The notes under the pieces were generated by a model. That model did not search any database, was not told the origin of the DNA, and saw only the letters and a list, made by a program, of their open reading frames with translations. 64,000 bases of DNA, from the NCBI RefSeq assembly GCF_943734655.1, contig NC_071355.1:76521449-76585448 (forward strand), in the 5' to 3' direction. A program made the translations under genes and the position numbers. Source of the DNA: Sabethes cyaneus. Its lineage: Eukaryota > Arthropoda > Insecta > Diptera > Culicidae. Positions 26,246 through 36,661 of this stretch are shown one piece after another; position 1 is the first letter of the stretch; each line of letters starts with the position of its first letter.

Positions 26246-27400
26246 GCCGGATCACACCTTCAATAGCGATATTGAATAACATACAGGACAGTCCATCGCC
26301 GTACCGCAATCCTCTGCGCGATTCGAAAGGAATCGAGAGTGTCCCCGTAACGCGAACGTAGTTACGAACGAACACTCGTTCCAGAGTAGCTTGTTCAGTT
26401 TGCCCGGAAAACCGTACTCGTGCATTACCTGTCATAGCTGTTCTCGTTCAACTGTATCGTATGCTGCCCTGAAATTCACGAAAATATGATGCGTGGGCAC
26501 GTTGTACTCCTGACATTTCTGCAGGATTTGTCGAAGAGTACAAATTTTATCCGTACCGCCTGATACCGCCCTAGAAATTATCCAATGAAGTGCCCTTGGT
26601 AGCGGTTCTTGACCATTTTTGTAGAGTTCAGCCGGGAGTCGGGCCTTTCCGGCGGCTCTATTATTTTTCAGCTGACGAATTTCTCGCCGGATATCTTCGA
26701 GATCGGGATCCGGCACATTGTTGCCGTTTGTAGGTACTCTGAGGTTAAATTCCATTGCGTCTCCTACTGCTATATCGCTGTTGAGGTGCTCATCGAAATA
26801 CTTAAATGCTTCCACCTGTCGACCACCTCGCGCTCGTTTTTGATTAAATCCCCTCCCTCGTCCCTACACATGTCAGGTTTAGGTCTGTAGCCCTTTCGAG
26901 TTTGGTTCACTTTCTCGTCAAACTTGCACGTGTCATTAGCCCGGAATAGTTGTTCCAGCTCCTCACGAACTCTGTCCTCCTTCTGGCGCTTCTTCCTCCT
27001 CTGGATCATGGTCAACTCATTCCGCGCTCGTCGATACTTGGCCAAATTCTCTCCCGTGGATATGCTTAGATAGTTTTTCCACCTTATTTCCTCTCTATCG
27101 CTTGTTGGCATTCCCCGTCAAACCATTCATTTCGTGTAATCGAGGTTTCCACTCCTAGCACCGCGGTTGCGGCCTCGTTGATGGCCGAGCGTATCGTACT
27201 CCATCCGTTTTCGAGGGTCTAGCATCTAGCTCCAAAAAGGAAGGCAGAGCTTCATCCAGTACGCGCGCCTAAGTTTTCGGCAACAGGCGGGTTGTTTAGC
27301 TGCCGAATGTTTAATCGAGGGAGGCGGCTTTATTGCGAGGTATAAACCGTCGATAGTTTTGAGCGCGTGTCTCCGCAGCTTCTGCTGCACCTTATGGTCG
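26246..27400 (-). pseudogene. Degenerate non-LTR retrotransposon, pre-RT and RT fingers/palm
   Basis: Minus strand. A piece near 27340-27230 has 'RLNIRQLNNPPVAENLGARV'. 27111-26770 is a basic, Glu/Arg-rich linker ('RRKKRQKEDRVREELEQL'). 26815-26432 is RT N-terminus with 'IREIRQLKNNRAAGK'-like and 'QKCQEYNVPTHHIFVNFRAA'. 26435-26208 continues with 'RRGLRYGDGLSCMLFNIAIE'. It stops before the YADD box, where the next element begins. Same family as 12500-13618 and 34040-34380. Frameshifts between pieces show it is dead. Confidence 0.8.
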
Positions 27401-27789
27401 AGCGGCCCGTACCAAGCTTCCGACAATGTTGTCGCCTTTCTCCAGAAAGGAAAGGATATTGTAAATGCCGAATCAGCTGTATCCGGTGAACACGCAGTGC
27501 CTCATGATGGCATATTTCTTCGCTCCGGGGTGGAGCTGGCAATACGAACAAAGCATCAAGCGTAGTTGCTTGACCGTTTTCGTCATAGCTGCTGTAAATC
27601 AACTGACTGCCAATTTTTTCTGTATACAACAGGGTTGCTACGATTAGGAACATTGATATCACCCCAGGAGGAAATGTAATCGCATGAAAAAAACAATTTT
27701 CACAATTACATTCCATTCCTGAAATCAGTCCATTTGTAAAATGTATATGTTAGTTTTGCTAATGTTACGCGATAATTAAAAACTGTTGG
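27401..27789. other. Unclear; possibly upstream part of the 27-kb LINE remnant
   Basis: A 128-codon minus frame (27330-27716) runs into the non-LTR remnant but shows no identifiable domain. It may be decayed ORF2 N-terminus of that element. Confidence 0.35.
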
Positions 27790-28800
27790 ACATTTAAGCC
27801 TTCAGAAAACACAACAAAAAACCTGTGAAAAGATAGTTATAAAAGACAACGTTAAAAAAGCAAATGTAATAAAAAAGTGATGAAAAGATGGCGCAAATAC
27901 GATGAAAAGTTGACGAAAAGTGCACGAAAGACGACAAAAACACGACGAAATTGCATAAAAATAGAGTGAAAAAAGAATACAAAAACATACGACAAAAAAC
28001 GGCAAAAAGTCGTTTAAAAAGACGATAAAACATGCAAAAAAGACAACGAAAATATGGCGAAAACCCGACAGAATGACGAAAGGGCAATAAAAAGACAACA
28101 ATTTTTCTCCTTGACAACAAATAGGGCGACGAAAACAATGGAAAAAATTACAAATTGACAATTAAAACGGTAATACGATAAGACGACAGGGGACAAAAAA
28201 ACGGAGAAACAAAAACAAAATGTCGATTAAAAGACACCAAAACTATAAAGAAAAGGATAACAAAAATGGCAAAAAACCGCCGGAAAATACAGCAAAACGA
28301 TGACGGAAAAGTAGTGTCATTTAGGCAAAAAGCGAATAGAATATAGTAAAATGTAAAAAAAGACAATAAAAAACGACGAAAAGACTAAAACAGATGCAGA
28401 AAAGACGATAAAAAGTCTGCAAAACAGCGCGAAGAAATGCCAAAAAAGATTACAAATAACGACAAAAAGAAGCCATCAAAGCAACCTAAAAACCACCACC
28501 AAAACGATAAGAAATGACAAATGACAATGATAATCGCTGAAAGCCAAACAAAAAGACGATTTAATGAAGCCAAAAAACAGCTGTTAAAAAGAACGAAAAA
28601 CAACTAACACGCGTTAAAAATACAACAAAAAACTATAAGAATATGACAGCAAAAACCGACACAGTCACATAACGACAAGGGAAAGAAAAATAAAAGGCAT
28701 ATGCCGAGAAAACCAAACGATGAAAAATTAATGGTGAAAGACGGAAAAACAAAAACGAATGATGAAAGATCAAGACGAAAGTCGCGAGTAAGTATTCTCC
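27790..28800. repeat. A-rich degenerate minisatellite ('gacgaaaaa' type)
   Basis: About 1 kb in which the plus strand is dominated by A runs of 3-7 separated by 'gacga', 'gacaa' or 'gatga', with loose periodicity near 13-18 bp. Strand asymmetry is extreme (T and C are rare). Minus-strand frames of 60-119 codons (27794-28864) are Phe/Phe-Cys-Val rich and are by-products of the composition. A mirror-type pyrimidine array is at 58190-59870. Confidence 0.75.
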
Positions 28801-31800
28801 AATTGAAATACAATAAAAAACAATAATTTATACTTATCAAATAAGTACGATAAGGAGTAATCACACGTTTAAGCGGGATGAAGCGGGGTTCCTTTGCACA
28901 ATAAAGACTCTAGTATATAAGAAAACGGTACACACCGCATTAATTTTTTTACACCTTTCAGTGTCATGTCGATTAAACTTGCATTACACCAATATTTGAC
29001 TTAAAATTAGATTCAATTTGGATTCTTTCTTAATTCAGGTACGAAATGATAACTCTTTCGTCAGTGATTAAAAATCCCCAGCGAATGAATAAAAATTACG
29101 GACTTTTCTTCAGCAAAGTCTGCCAACCCTGTTGAGTATTGCAGTTTTGAGCTTCAGCTGCTAAATATTGCTTCGAAATGTCATATCAGAGGCAAAGCAA
29201 AATTCGTCTGATGATGTTCTTGAACGGATTTTCATCTATGAGTCATGTCCATTTGTTCGTGCTATTATCTTTATTCATCCTTATGCTAAAACGATAATCT
29301 TTTTTGTCATTTAGAAAGCATATGTGCTAAAAATGACTAGCATTTTATCGTATTTTCTGAAGGTACGCTACGGTATAGAGTACCTCTAGAAGTAACTACT
29401 TCCAATAACAAACACTATTTCCGGGGCCTGGAAATATCCCCACTTTATTTCTTACGTTCCATTGCGTGATGAAGCTCTACGAAAAAACATACAGGAGAAA
29501 ATTGAGTTAAATGTTAAATGTTAAATAAAAGATTACTGTTTATAACAAATCCGTCGCTTAATTAGGCTTTACTAGAAAATATACAATTTTACATTAAACA
29601 TGCGCTTGTCTACGCTGACAATGATCAAAAAGCTTGTTATTTTGATGCTGTTCAATTCTGTTCCGTCGCATCCGAACGTGTTATATGTTACAAAAACATG
29701 TTTTAAATACTTTTTTCCCACATTTCTTTTTGCAACTTTCAAACCACAAACCCAATCGTAATGAAATTTGGAAGTTAAGGGTTTGAAAGGCTCCCCTTTC
29801 ATGTTCAATCCATTTTGTTCAAAACGGTATATTTCGTATAACATAACTTTTGAACTAAAAGTCCGATCAATATGAAATTCGATAGCGACCTATGAGGCAA
29901 CTAACACTGGGCAAATAAGAAAAAAATAGTTTATTATCATTATATATACAAAAGTTTGCTTAAATACGCAAAACAAATGTCATTTTTTACATTTATGTGC
30001 TTACACCCACTATTACTGGTACGTCTACTCTAATTATACTTGTTTGCAGTCTTGTATGTCATTCCACGTACGAAGATCGTTCCATAGATATGTCTTCTTT
30101 GTTTCATATCTCTAACTAATTTTACCAGCTTGATATCTCATTTGGTTTCTACAAAAATAATTGAATTTAGTGTACTTATTTGTAGATAGTTTTATGACTT
30201 TTCGTTAAATCATTCATATCTACAATAAAACATTTGTACGAAGCACAAGAGACCTCTTAGATAACTTAATGTGTTTCATTACAACGCAAAGACAGGTATT
30301 TTATATAATTAATTACAGCTCTAACAGAATAATAAATTTTTAATCACCAACAAGCAGCATCCTTCCTACCGATGCAGAACGACGAACGATAAGAAAGTTG
30401 CTCCACCTGATACCGATTCTTCAATTGCACCACCGCACCGTCGTGCCACTTTAGTTCTGGAAACCAGCAATTGTTTACCGGTATCAACGTTGCAGCTTAA
30501 TCCTAGACTTTACTTTCACACAGAGACACAGAAATAGCTTCAGTCGGCATTGTCATTTAATGGATGGAACTTGACAGCACAGAGGGCGTAAACTCCCGCC
30601 GGTACCTGAGTAACTGTGATTAAAACTAATCAAAAGTAACTAGCTTCACCACCTGCACACAGCTGTCAAAGCAAGTTGATAGCAGGTGCGAAATGTAAAA
30701 CTTTCATCCTGCTCGTTGCAGTCACTGCTCTTCTATTCGTCAAATATTGTCGTTTGCAGGCTAGACTGATTCATCATTGCAATTTGTACAGATTCCAGCT
30801 TAAAAATTGAAATCAATTCAGATATACGCAGTAAATGTAAGTTTTTTTAACTGAAAAAATCACGCGTATTATAGTCAATCGATATGCAAATGGCATCGGC
30901 ATCGGGTACTACCTGTTCTGTGACGCATACATACAGTAAAAGTAAACTCTACTCACGGCGGTTCTGTTAAATTTTAATCGCGTTTGAAACCCGTCATCAT
31001 ACCCAGAGGGTACTGCAGGAACGTCAACTGATATTGACAACAATCCTGTAAAACCGCCCCGAATTCACACCCGTATAAACAGCAAGTGGAGCTTATATCG
31101 ATCGACACGGTTCTCCGTGTCGATAGAAGCGACAGAATGCAGCAAACATGACCGGAGGCTAGAATAAACTACCAGCAAGTGATGATTGGCATCGTGAAAA
31201 TTGGAGTTAATTCGATTCCCGCTGGCATTGTTTTTATAAGGTGTTATAACAACACTAAAAGCAATCATTTTTTCCAAACCAAACTTACCTAGGTATAAGA
31301 GTAAAAATGGAATTGAATTAAATGGTTTAAGTTCAAAATCAACAATCGCAACTCAACCAACGGATAAAAGTTTGATGATGCAGTAGGTCGGTGCGTCGAC
31401 CGGACGTAATTGGATAAAATATTCGAACGAAATTCCGGCTTTTGATCATATATTAGTCTTCCGTTATTTTCTACAGCAAAAAAACTAATATTGTAATAAA
31501 ATACTATCAATGAAATTCCTGTCAAACCTTAACAGTATGCACGATTACTATATATTGTTTCATCCGGTGTTTACGTTTAAAATTCATATGACAGATTTGT
31601 AGAATATGCATCACACTAATTTTGCTAGACAGAAGTGGCATGCCTCAGAACGTTAGCACTAGTATCAACGGCAACATAATGACGAGCACAACCATTCAGA
31701 ATGTCCATTGAAAGCATCGAGGAGATAGAGCAGCAGCAGCAGCATCAGCACCAGCAGGGCAATTTCCAGACATGGTCATGAATAGTTAGCAACCGGAGAG

Positions 31801-34039
31801 CTATAATCAGTTTTATCTTTGCAGTTCCCTCCGAAATGCCAGAAGCAAATGTAGGCTTAGTAAGGTTAGCAGCAGTTTATTACGAGAAATGCAGTTTCTC
31901 GGATTACGCTTATTAGCATATGGAGTGGATGCACTCTTCGTTAAGGTGAAACGAACACTGGTCTTGTGCGAAGATACAATTAGCACACTGCAAACGTTGT
32001 AAAAGCACGTCTTGCACATTCTCGAAATAAGATTAATGCCACACAGAAATGATACAATAGTGGCATATTGAGAACCTTTTCAATCTATTTTCACGGGTTT
32101 GAATAAAAAAATAGCGCAACCTACAAGATGAAAAAACATCTTTCAAACTAATCCACCCATCCACCCACATTATACAAAGCAGTTACACATTGGCAATGAG
32201 ACAGAGCTACCCGTATGTTGAACTACAGTCCAACAATAGACTAATTATGCGCTCTAACACCTCCATTATTACCACCATTTTCACGTCCCTTTTTGTCATG
32301 CAACATTCACCGGCAATGTTGCTGTCGATAGATTAAAAAAATGATAGCATTCCCAAACGGATCTCTTCTTCACACTGCTGAGGTCTGGGACTGCTAAACA
32401 AGATTGTCACAGGACACAAGATTGATTACATCTCCTAGCCTCACTATACCTGCCTTTTCCTCATATAAAGCAGTAGAATATCCTCCCAAGTCAAAGGAAA
32501 AATTCCTTGCACATAGTGATGTGGCAGTCAGTTAGTTAGTTAGTGTCCCAAGGGAAAAAATAATAACCACAAAGACGTCAGGTTATGTCTACGTGACACA
32601 TGTAGGTCTGTGTGTGTGTGCGTAGGGGAACTTACATCCGGTAGTATTTCTTCACTACTGTAAAAACTTGCAGGACAATCAATCTTGCTTAACTTTGTAA
32701 CTTATGCTGGACTGCTACAGACATGGCATGCTATTGAGAAAGCTGTTTACAAGCCAACAAAAGCAGAAGTTATGCCCTCGGATGCACGTTTATGTTGTCT
32801 GCTCCATTTCCGATCCCAACGTAGCGCATATGGCTCTTAAGATGAACATAAATGAAGAGCTACTGGTTCTGGTTCTTGTGCCTGTCAGTCTACACTGCAG
32901 ACTTTTAGCGATGATACCCTTTCAACATTGAAGAATCAATTTCATGGCCATAAAGAATGATGAATTGACTCTTGTTATTAATTTGTGTTGCAAAACAAAA
33001 CCTTTCACTTCACCATGGATCCTGCAAAGGGTCAACAAACAAATAATAAATTACGTTCTCAATCGTGACTAATCAGTTATGGCGCGCATAAAAAAAACTT
33101 TTATGGCCATTCCATAATTCAAATTGAAACAGACCCAAATTGTTGTTTTATGGGAAAAATCAATTTTCGAACCATAAATTTAAAAGTTACGTAAAGTATA
33201 CTTATGCCTTTAATTATAATTCAAATATAATCAAATTAGAGCGATTCCTTTTCATCCATTTCTAATCTACCAATTATAATCGGAATCAAACAGTGCAACA
33301 ACAATTCTCCGTGCTGCCGCACCCAAATTAAGGCACTTTAAGCAACGGAGAACCGGCTTGGCTTGGGCCATTTAATTTTGGCCTAACAAGAATTCGCAAA
33401 CAAGAGATCGTCTTGTGGGGTTTATTTCTAATTCCCGTCGTAGTAAGTAAAGCCATTCTAATTTCCATCATTTGTTGGATGGATTTAATAAATACTCCAA
33501 AAGTTCTTCCGTTGATTTGACTAAAACACACTTAGGTACCTTCCGATCCGTGAACTTTGAAATCACTGAAAAGCGATTGTTAAAGCATATTATTGAATTA
33601 CGCAACTGACTTTATTTCTTAAATTCGTCGTACCGTTTTAAAATCCATCCATCGAAATTTTTCATCGTCCGAACTAAAAATCACAACAATGTTTACGAAG
33701 CTAACGCGCATGCATTTGTGTAGGACGGCATGACAAATGTTATTCTGCAAAATTTCTGCAGGTCAGGCAAGTTTGCCTAGCTGTAGAATAACGACAATGC
33801 CTTGCGTGAGTTGTTTTCATTTATGAATGACGGAATTTAAAACGATTAGTCGACGTTTTCTTCTTCGTCGCGCGAAAAGACATAGGAAATTTGACTGATA
33901 GGACTTCTTTAATGATAAAAGCATATAAATAGATCTCAGGTCACTTTGATTGATCGCGTATGATAGACAACAAACTGAAATATTAGGGAATAATTAGCGT
34001 AGCTAGGTATGTTCCCTGGAGGGTCCGATAGCACAGGGT
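28801..34039. other. No confirmed gene over 5.2 kb
   Basis: Intergenic or intronic. 29820-29900 carries the dispersed 'cataacttttgaact' phrase. 30340-31000 and 31600-33000 contain GC-richer islands and several CAG or GCA runs but no long frame. 32611-32625 has a short TG tract. No tRNA, rRNA or clear transposon end was found. Confidence 0.45.
31701..31781 (+). other. Tiny Gln-rich open frame over a CAG repeat
   Basis: ATG at 31701, 26 codons, 'MSIESIEEIEQQQQHQHQQG' then six more residues and TGA. The CAG run at 31730-31745 produces the Gln. It could be a fragment of a polyQ exon or simply a CAG microsatellite; nothing else supports a gene. Confidence 0.15.
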
Positions 34040-34380
34040 TTTGTAGGTAAATACCAAACGGGCTTCATGAGAGCCTGCGCAATTACGGACCAGATGTTTA
34101 CCACCCGACAGATCTTGCAGAAATATCCGGAGTACAACGTGCCCATGCACCACATCTTCATTAATTTCAAAGCAGCATACGATGTACTCGATCGAGGCTA
34201 GCTATGCCAGATAATGCACGAACACGATTTTCCGGATAAACTGGGGCAAATGACCAGAGCTACATTGGATCAAGGGATGTATTTCGAACAAAAGCTTCAT
34301 TCGACAAACAGTTGGCGCTGCGGTAAAAATGATGATACTTTTATCGCGAGCTGTCAGAATACATGAAAAACGAAGGTCTC
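34040..34380 (+). pseudogene. Non-LTR RT scrap, same family as 12.5 and 26.4 kb
   Basis: Plus strand, near 34084-34190: '(ITD)QMFTTRQILQKYPEYN' then 'VPMHHIFINFKAAYD', matching the RT palm piece of the other two remnants, followed by a stop and 'LCQIMHEHDFPDKLGQM'. Only about 200-300 bp are left. It ends about 180 bp before the LTR element. Confidence 0.75.
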
Positions 34381-34553
34381 AAGTGAATTAAAAAAACTTG
34401 TAGAAACGTATTTTGGGGGTTGGTGGAATAGGCAAATTTTCAATCGGCACCTGGGTTATCATAGGTTTGGCGTAAAATCTGGAAAACACAACTAAAAATC
34501 ATTTTTTATAACGCGCAGAGAGCGCTCTTGGTGCACTACCCAGTGTGAACTGA

Positions 34554-34557
34554 AAGT
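34554..34557. repeat. Target-site duplication AAGT, left copy
   Basis: AAGT directly precedes the 5' LTR and directly follows the 3' LTR (48151-48154). A 4-bp duplication is usual for several Ty3/gypsy lineages. Confidence 0.85.
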
Positions 34558-35949
34558 TGTGACCATATTTTGCCACGGTCACAATAAAATCCTTTGGTCA
34601 CTGGGCCAGCTTGATTATTACCCTTATTTATATTGTTATTTTTTTGTAAATATTGTAAGTAAATGTCTGAATGTAAAATAAATGTCAGTTCTCTGTGCTT
34701 GCATGTTTGAGAGACGTTTATTTTATGTTTAATAGCCCAGGTTGGTGTCCTCGAATATTATTTATTAAAAATTGTTTTCCCAGTTATTTATTTAAATTAT
34801 TTTCCTTTTTTTGTTATTTATTTGTTGCATGCTATATTTTTTGGTTAGTTTAGTTTTGCTTGATGTTATTTAGGATTCAATTTTATGGTTAGGGATAGAT
34901 TAAATAAATATTTTGCATGCAACGTTACTTTAAAATTATCATACAGTTAAAGTTTGATCGGGACACCAACATAAAACGATAAAAATTGTCATAGATTTAG
35001 TACCATCAGCAGCCGTAGGGAAAACAACGGGGCAGCGGGATGAAATGCAAGGGGGATTCAGGGCGGAAAACGGACCGAGGATGGTTAAAAGCACCCGCAA
35101 CTGCCGGCGCAGGAGATCTTGTAATTAGACCGTGAACCCGGAGGTATACAGTGCGCGAGGTCAAGGGACCCACCGAATCAGGCCAAACACAGTGTCGTGC
35201 GAACGCTAAGTCCACCGATAGCCTACCCGAACAGTACGAGCCGTAGCTAGTGAGCCAGTGTTGAAATCGCAAAGGGGACTAGCTTAAGGTCAAAGGACCG
35301 ATCGAAGAGTGTCGTGAAAATTCGTCCCAAGCCAGTTTGGACGCTAAACCGTAGTTTTATTTGTGCGCAGTGCCTCTGGGTTGCGATTCGGCCGTTCGTT
35401 ATTAGGCCTAGATACGCGACAGTGCCCCCGTCGGTGAAACAATTCTTGGCCAGCTTGGCTATAACTTATTTACGGCTGTGACTATTGGTTTTGTGCACCC
35501 TGTCATCATAGCGGGACGCCGCTGCGTCCGTTTGTACCTCCTGTAGTGGATTCAACCCCTGGATCACCCCTCGCATCACCCGTCACCAAAGTCGACCAAC
35601 GAGCAGCAGCAGCAACCATCCCGGCACGCGGCGTGCCATAAGGAAGTTTTCCGGCGAAAATTGCGCAAGTAAAAGTGACTTACTAACCCTTGTTTTAAAA
35701 AAAATAAATGTATGGTCTGGTAATTTTCGAGCTGTAAATTTATTTAAATTTGCACTTCCTTTTGCTTGTCTTTGAAGTTTGCTCGTTATAGTTTTATTCC
35801 GCTCAGTGACCATTGATGTTGGCGTGGGTTGTAAGTCCGCCATTTTGTAGTTTTTTCCAGGAGACCAACCAAGACGACCCAAGCCGGTAAGAAGACAAAG
35901 GCTATTGTGTTAAAGAATTTATCTCATTGTACAAAAAGGAATTGTAACA
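34558..35949 (+). repeat. 5' long terminal repeat, 1392 bp
   Basis: Begins TGTGACC, ends GTAACA. Aligns to 46759-48150 at a constant offset of 12,201 with no indel. The only difference found by eye is A at 35056 against G at 47257. The first ~400 bp are AT-rich with several AATAAA (e.g. 'gtaaaataaatgtcag'); 35000-35600 is GC-richer. Minus-strand frames inside (35006-35272, 35583-35882) occur in both LTRs but look like chance. Confidence 0.97.
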
Positions 35950-35951
35950 AT

Positions 35952-35963
35952 TGGCGCCCAACG
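35952..35963 (+). other. Primer-binding site, tRNA-Lys type
   Basis: TGGCGCCCAACG, two bases after the LTR end, is complementary to the 3' end of insect tRNA-Lys (…CGTTGGGCGCCA). This is where minus-strand DNA synthesis would start. Confidence 0.85.
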
Positions 35964-36661
35964 CAAAATTAAAAAAAAAGTGGCTTAGTTCTTAGACCAG
36001 AAATAAGCCCCTTTTTTTAGTCGGTCTCCTGGGGAAAATTCATTTCACAAATCGTTCATGAATGTCATCAGTTTTGCATTAAATTTCGAAGATTTGCCCA
36101 AAGAAGAAAAAGTGATAAAACGAATCGTTGCGGGTGATGATAAAAAAAAAATCTTATAATTCGAGTGCCGAAAGCTATGCGCCCGTATGAGTAGAAACGT
36201 CAAACACCGATCGATAAGTATGCTCGTTCATCGTTGCTATCTGCAGCAGTGACATAATTGTCAAACACTGTTTACATTCGCTGCTGGTTGCGGAATCATT
36301 TACAGAAAAAGCAGGCTTAATTCCGTTTTTCTGTCGTGATTATTACAAATTTGGCCAAATTGGATGGATTTTTCAGCGTGAACGTTCGGGAAAAGTAGTG
36401 ACATTTAGTTTTGAGAGTGCTACATCGAGTGTTCGGGATAGTGTTTGTGGGGGAAAATTTAGTTCGTTCGGTAGTTTTCTGCTGTTCGAACTAATTAGTG
36501 AGTGTTTGGTGTTTGCTAGTTCTGACTGCGAGTGTGGGTGAAAAAATTGTGTGGTTTTTCTATGCTACAGGCGTAGAAAAATACGAGGGTGTCTCTAAAG
36601 TGTGATTGCGACTGAGATTTTTTTTGGTTGTTGGTGAATTTTTTTGAGAATTTGTTTCACG
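35964..36661 (+). other. Leader (5' untranslated region) before gag copy 1
   Basis: About 700 bp with no long frame; expected to hold packaging and dimerisation signals. The part from 36068 onward is repeated in front of gag copy 2. Confidence 0.7.

Noticed and set aside
27794..28864. Stacked minus-strand frames of 60-119 codons, Phe/Cys-rich, membrane-like
   Set aside because: Produced by the T-rich strand of the A-rich minisatellite; frames overlap each other and have no family resemblance.
35006..35882. Minus-strand frames inside the LTR (88 and 99 codons), present in both LTRs
   Set aside because: Duplicated only because the LTRs are identical; no domain, splice or polyadenylation context. 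Kept as possible antisense leader at most.
36644..36661. Upstream extension of gag by six codons
   Set aside because: Starts with TTG, not ATG; the ATG at 36662 (and 39673) has a strong context.
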